This document shows, in pieces, positions 14,278 to 16,968 of a stretch of 16,968 bases of DNA. The notes beneath the pieces were generated by a model that saw only the letters and a list, made by a program, of their open reading frames with translations, had not been told where the DNA came from and searched no databases. Within the stretch, counting starts at the first letter, position 1, and every line of letters begins with the position of its first letter. This DNA comes from Thermoplasmata archaeon (lineage in GTDB: Archaea > Thermoplasmatota > Thermoplasmata > UBA184): assembly GCA_030042855.1 (NCBI GenBank), contig JASHYU010000097.1, positions 1 to 16,968 of the forward strand, read 5' to 3'. Made by a program: the position numbers and the translations under genes.

Positions 14278-15159
14278 TCAGGGTAGATCGAGCTCCCCGT
14301 GGAGAACCGGGGCACAAAAGCCACCGACACGGACGTTGGTCAGCCTCTCCCCCGTGAGGTCGGCCCGGGCATAGATCCGGCTGGGTCGGTCGATCTCGAG
14401 GCCCTGTTCGATCTCGACGACGGAGCCCGGGGCGACCAGGCCGTTTCGGACCATCCACGCCGCCGTCGGGCCCGCCGCCGAGCCGGTCGCGGGATCGTCC
14501 CCTCCGTAGAACGCCATGCGGGCATGCACGTCGGCGTCCGGAGCGACCGTCGCTCGACAGATCGCGTAAAAGAATCGCGCGTCGGTCTGCCGGAGATACT
14601 CCTCCATCCGAGTCCAGTTCGGTGACCACTGTTGGAGCGCCGGCAATCGAACGAACGGGACGAGGGCGATCGGGAGACCCGTCGAAACCGTCTGGATCGG
14701 TAGGGCGCCGTCGAGTTCCGCGACCGGTACGTCGATCGCTTGGGCCACGCGTTCCCGGTCGTGGACGGTCCCGAACGTCGGGTCGAACTGGGTCATCTCC
14801 CCGAACGCGTGGCCGCCCCGGTCCGAGAAACGCACCGGGACGGAGCCGCCGTTCAGCTCGAGCAGCACGTCGTCCCCCTCGCCCATCGCTCGCACCACGG
14901 CGGCCGTGCCCAGCGAGGGGTGGCCGGCGAACGGCAGCTCCTCTCGCTTCGAGAAGATCCGGGTCCGGATGCCCTTCGCCTTCTCCGTGGGTGGGTCCCG
15001 GCGGAACACGAACGTGGTCTCGGCGAAGTTGAACTCCCGCGCGATCGCGAGCATCTCCCCGTCGGTCAATCCGCGCGCGTTCGGGAACACCGCCAACTGA
15101 TTGCCTTCCAGCGGACGGTGCGTGAACACGTCGACCGTGGCAAAGGCGAACCGTCTCAT
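14278..15159 (-). CDS. PhzF-family isomerase/epimerase
   Basis: 293 residues from ATG 15159, the normal size for PhzF proteins. The signatures are present in order: VDVFTHRPLEGNQLAVF (9-25), NFAETTFVF with the catalytic-type Glu47, LPFAGHPSLGTA (around 76-86), and GGDDPATGSA (219-228), the phosphate/carboxylate-holding loop repeated in each half of the diaminopimelate-epimerase-like fold. PhzF catalyses an isomerisation in phenazine synthesis, but most homologues outside phenazine clusters have unknown substrates, and no other phenazine gene is here. It should be a cytosolic enzyme on a small amino- or hydroxy-acid-like metabolite. It is divergent from a RidA-family gene across a 90-base region with a TATA-like box for each direction. 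Confidence 0.93.
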   Translation of the reverse strand: MRRFAFATVDVFTHRPLEGNQLAVFPNARGLTDGEMLAIAREFNFAETTFVFRRDPPTEKAKGIRTRIFSKREELPFAGHPSLGTAAVVRAMGEGDDVLLELNGGSVPVRFSDRGGHAFGEMTQFDPTFGTVHDRERVAQAIDVPVAELDGALPIQTVSTGLPIALVPFVRLPALQQWSPNWTRMEEYLRQTDARFFYAICRATVAPDADVHARMAFYGGDDPATGSAAGPTAAWMVRNGLVAPGSVVEIEQGLEIDRPSRIYARADLTGERLTNVRVGGFCAPVLHGELDLP

Positions 15160-15180
15160 CGGCTCGAGGCCACGCGCGCG

Positions 15181-15190
15181 AATCTTATGA
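15181..15190 (-). promoter_or_regulatory. TATA-like box of the PhzF-family gene
   Basis: On the minus strand TCATAAGATT, centred about 27 nt upstream of ATG 15159: leaderless spacing. Its CATAAG core is the reverse complement of the CTTATG core of the divergent RidA promoter at 15222. Confidence 0.5.
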
Positions 15191-15221
15191 CGGTCGAGCC
15201 GACCCGGGGCGGTAGCGTTCT

Positions 15222-15229
15222 CTTATGCC
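15222..15229 (+). promoter_or_regulatory. TATA-like box of the RidA-family transcription unit
   Basis: CTTATGCC, centred 26 nt before the ATG at 15250, not before the RidA ATG at 15285. If it is used, the mRNA would begin at the short upstream ORF. Confidence 0.45.
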
Positions 15230-15249
15230 GGGGGCCGGTGAGTCGGGCC

Positions 15250-15288
15250 ATGCGCGAACCCCGAGCCGTGCCCGAGCGCCCTCGATGA
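15250..15288 (+). CDS. Putative 12-residue upstream ORF overlapping the RidA start
   Basis: ATG 15250 opens MREPRAVPERPR and stops at TGA 15286-15288, which overlaps the RidA-family ATG (15285) in an ATGA junction. The ATG sits 26 nt from a TATA-like box, the position of a leaderless start. Translation of this leader could feed terminating ribosomes onto the RidA start, which has no obvious Shine-Dalgarno of its own. Such a short ORF can arise by chance, so the call depends on the coincidence of promoter spacing and exact overlap. Confidence 0.4.
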   Translation: MREPRAVPERPR

Positions 15289-15749
15289 CCGCGACCCCCT
15301 CGGAGCGCCTCCGGGAGCTGGGTCTTTCGCTCCCGCTGCCTTCCAAGCCGGCGGGGGCCTATTCCCACGTCGTGGTCGATGGTAATCGGGTCTGGGTGTC
15401 CGGCCAGATCGTTACCGAGGCCGGGAAACCCGTCTCCCCCGGTCTCGTGGACCGGGACGTGCCCGTGGACGTCGCGCAGGAGCTCGCGCGGCGCGCCGCG
15501 CTCCAAGCGTTGGGGGCGCTCGCGGCGGAGCTGGGCTCGATCGACCGGGTCCAAGGTATCGTGCGGGCGACCGTGTACGTGGCCTCGGTGCCGGGATTCG
15601 GACGCCAACCCGAGGTTGCCAACGGTGCGACCGAGCTCTTCATCCAGATCTTTGGAGAAGCCGGAAGGCCGGCGCGCGCGGCCATCGGTGTGGCCAGCCT
15701 TCCCTTCAACGTGCCGGTCGAGGTCGAGTGCGTGGCCCGGATGGTCTAG
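15285..15749 (+). CDS. RidA/YjgF/UK114-family protein (YjgF-like subgroup 1)
   Basis: 154 residues from ATG 15285; an in-frame ATG at 15225 lies upstream at the promoter and adds only non-conserved residues. The pattern ERLRELGLSLPLPSKPAGAY, VWVSGQIVTEAGKPVSPG, then ALGALAAELGSIDRVQ, ATVYVASVPGFGRQPEVANG and RAAIGVASLPFNVPVEVECV is that of the longer RidA-like subgroup with the N-terminal ERL-ELG segment. Arg131 and Glu148 stand where RidA enamine/imine deaminases keep their substrate-binding Arg and Glu. Family members form trimers and hydrolyse reactive 2-aminoacrylate-type imines, though the subgroup's substrates are less clear. Divergent from the PhzF-family gene, which suggests linked small-molecule metabolism or repair. 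Confidence 0.9.
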   Translation: MTATPSERLRELGLSLPLPSKPAGAYSHVVVDGNRVWVSGQIVTEAGKPVSPGLVDRDVPVDVAQELARRAALQALGALAAELGSIDRVQGIVRATVYVASVPGFGRQPEVANGATELFIQIFGEAGRPARAAIGVASLPFNVPVEVECVARMV

Positions 15750-15935
15750 GCCCTCGAGGTAGTTCGTCGTCCAACTCTCCGAATCCGCGACGGGCACCGG
15801 GCGGGCACCGACCCGGTGCGGTCCGCCGAGACCCGTCCGCGCGCGCCGTCGCGGGCCGGACCAAGCCCGACACGATCTTCGCGTACGGAGAGGTTGAGGA
15901 GCGCGGCCTGGAGTGGGAGTCGGGAAGCGCGTGCC

Positions 15936-16415
15936 CTAGCCCTTGGCCGGCTGCCCGCTCCGGTACCGCTCCTCGATGGCCCGCACCAGCTCATCCCAAT
16001 ACTCGTTCGCCGAACGAAGCCAGTCGGCCTTCGCGCGGAACTCGGGAACCATCCACCGCTCGACCATCACCAGGCTGACCCGGGTCTTCGTCGGACTCAG
16101 CGCGGTGAGTCGGTAGTCCATCGAGTCGAGATCCTCCTCACCGATCGTATCCTTGTGCCAGGCGTTGGGCGGGCGAAGCCGAACCACTTCGACATTGATC
16201 ACGGGATCTTTGGCTCCGCGGCGGGCGACCTTGACGCGAACCAGGCGCTGGGGGCTCACGCGCAGGACCCGATGCGTCGACCGGGACCCCGAGAGCTTTG
16301 CGTCATCGGGCCGAAAGTCGGTGCACCAGTCGTACACGTAGCGGAGCGGAGCGTCGACGACCTTGGACAGTCGTCCCGTCTGCGTTGCGTAGACCCGCCG
16401 GCCTTGGTCGGGCAT
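15936..16415 (-). CDS. SRPBCC (START/Bet v1-like) family protein
   Basis: 159 residues from ATG 16415. It opens with the usual first strand and helix of polyketide cyclase/dehydrase-type SRPBCC proteins (KVVDAPLRYVYDWCTDFRPD), continues with alternating strands (VLRVSPQRLVRVKVAR, INVEVVRLRPPNAW, DYRLTALSPTKTRVSLVMVE), and closes with the long amphipathic helix (RAKADWLRSANEYWDELVRA). The fold forms a hydrophobic cavity for lipids or other small ligands; no catalytic residues can be assigned and function is unknown. A GATTATC element (complement of about 16449-16455), 37 nt upstream of the start, may be its TATA box, giving a leader of about 11 nt. It converges with the RidA-family gene across 186 bases. 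Confidence 0.82.
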   Translation of the reverse strand: MPDQGRRVYATQTGRLSKVVDAPLRYVYDWCTDFRPDDAKLSGSRSTHRVLRVSPQRLVRVKVARRGAKDPVINVEVVRLRPPNAWHKDTIGEEDLDSMDYRLTALSPTKTRVSLVMVERWMVPEFRAKADWLRSANEYWDELVRAIEERYRSGQPAKG

Positions 16416-16798
16416 CGGAGGTACCCGAGGGTGAAGGGTCCCTTGCTTGATAATCGTTGAACCAGCAATCGTCGGCCCCGGTCATGACCGTCAGGGGCGA
16501 CCATCCGCCGGCCGGAGCGCGTCCCAACGCCGTCGCGAGAGCGTCCGAGGGGTCGTTCGGGGCGCCCCACGGATGAGGTGACCGTCTCGCGATCCCGCCG
16601 GTCCTTCGATGCCTCGGACCCGACCCGGAACGGTAGCAGATTCATACCCGCCGTTCGACTGTCCGGTCGGTGTCCCATGCGCCGACGGGGTATCCTCGGG
16701 GTCGGATCCACCTCGAGCGTCGAGGTGCCCCCCATGCTTCCCGCGAGGATCGGTGGGGATCGGGTCCCACTGCCCCCCCTGCGGGGCGGGCAACGGAC
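16416..16798. other. Intergenic region between divergent SRPBCC and cupin genes
   Basis: About 380 bases. It holds the probable SRPBCC promoter (16449-16455, minus strand), a weak plus-strand TATA-like TTCATACC near 16641-16648, and a perfect 8-base inverted repeat CACCTCGA-GCG-TCGAGGTG (16709-16727). The open frames here, including a 42-codon one from ATG 16677 that overlaps the cupin start, have Arg/Gly/Pro-rich translations without known domains and are not called as genes. Confidence 0.5.
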
Positions 16799-16968
16799 AT
16801 GGTAGAGAAGGTCAACCTGGCTCAAAAGTTGAGCCTGTTCTCCGAGGTGTACAAACCAAAGATCGTGGCCCAGATGAACGACCTCGACATCAAGGTCGTG
16901 AAGGTCAAGGGAGAGTTCGACTGGCATCGTCACGAGGAGACCGACGAGCTGTTCCTCGTGCTGAAGGG
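16799..16968 (+). CDS. Cupin-domain protein, 3'-truncated by window edge
   Basis: ATG 16799 opens a frame that is still open at the window end (56 codons visible). The sequence VEKVNLAQKLSLFSEVYKPK, then QMNDLDIKVVKVKGEF and DWHRHEETDELFLVLK, matches small single-domain cupins of the 'GEF-WH-H---DELFLVL-G' type. It has the two metal-binding His of motif 1 (HRH) and the following Glu (DELF). The complete family member is about 110-120 residues, so about half is missing. Small cupins can be metal-dependent enzymes or sensors, and no substrate can be inferred. The start lacks both a TATA box at leaderless spacing and a clear Shine-Dalgarno, so a longer leader is likely. Confidence 0.9.
   Translation, partial: MVEKVNLAQKLSLFSEVYKPKIVAQMNDLDIKVVKVKGEFDWHRHEETDELFLVLK

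Noticed and set aside
16677..16805. 42-codon ORF from ATG 16677 overlapping the cupin start
   Set aside because: A TATA-like element lies about 33 nt upstream, but third-position G/C is not high enough and the Arg/Gly/Pro-rich product resembles nothing; the evidence is weaker than for the RidA leader ORF.
1..16968. tRNA genes, CRISPR arrays or insertion sequences
   Set aside because: No T-arm-like GTTCRANYC with matching stems, no regularly spaced direct repeats, and no transposase or terminal inverted repeats were seen in a manual reading.

Overview
The window looks like a chromosomal segment of a GC-rich archaeon, most likely a soil- or sediment-type member of the Thermoplasmatota. Four things point there. 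There is a regulator with the archaeal bacterioopsin-activator type HTH (HTH_10). There is a secreted, membrane-anchored protein built from 'FNETGLP...W.VTFNG' repeats, which I associate with Thermoplasmata exoproteins. TATA-like boxes sit about 23-30 nt upstream of start codons in seven transcription units, as expected for leaderless archaeal mRNAs. Coding sequence is dense, with strong G/C preference at third codon positions. The assignment is inference; no rRNA or other marker gene is present.

Layout, left to right. (1) 1-1281: 3' part of a DHA2-type MFS exporter. (2) 1426-1723: a ribbon-helix-helix VapB-like antitoxin followed by only the first 28 codons of a VapC PIN toxin. (3) 1765-2076: AhpD-like carboxymuconolactone decarboxylase family protein. 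(4) 4567-2120 (minus): a class III adenylate cyclase fused to TolB-like and TPR regions, followed by a cyclic-nucleotide-binding protein, a probable cAMP signalling operon. (5) 4945-5133: a second PIN-domain fragment without a start codon, running into the end of (6), a large extracellular PstS-like protein with five Ig-like repeats (7646-5121, minus). (7) 8092-8874: a YdfG-type short-chain dehydrogenase. (8) 9066-10759: an AbiEi/AbiEii toxin-antitoxin pair with a possible operator at its promoter. (9) 11635-10829 (minus) and 11827-12710 (plus): a membrane J-domain protein divergent from a CPHC thioredoxin-fold protein and a cysteine-rich unknown. (10) 12869-14097: a MarR regulator with a near-perfect palindrome at its start, followed by the HTH_10 regulator. 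(11) 15159-14278 (minus) and 15250-15749 (plus): divergent PhzF-family and RidA-family genes, the latter preceded by a 12-codon ORF that overlaps its start. (12) 16415-15936 (minus): SRPBCC protein. (13) 16799-end: 5' part of a cupin gene.

Themes are nucleotide second-messenger signalling, three toxin-antitoxin loci (one apparently intact, two broken), and small redox, metabolite-repair and regulatory genes. No tRNA, rRNA, CRISPR array, insertion sequence or replication origin was recognised. The points most worth a second look are the cyclase/CNB operon in an archaeal context, the repeat-bearing PBP protein with its cysteine-rich insert, the relict PIN toxins, the marR and abiE operators, and the short overlapping ORF ahead of the RidA gene.
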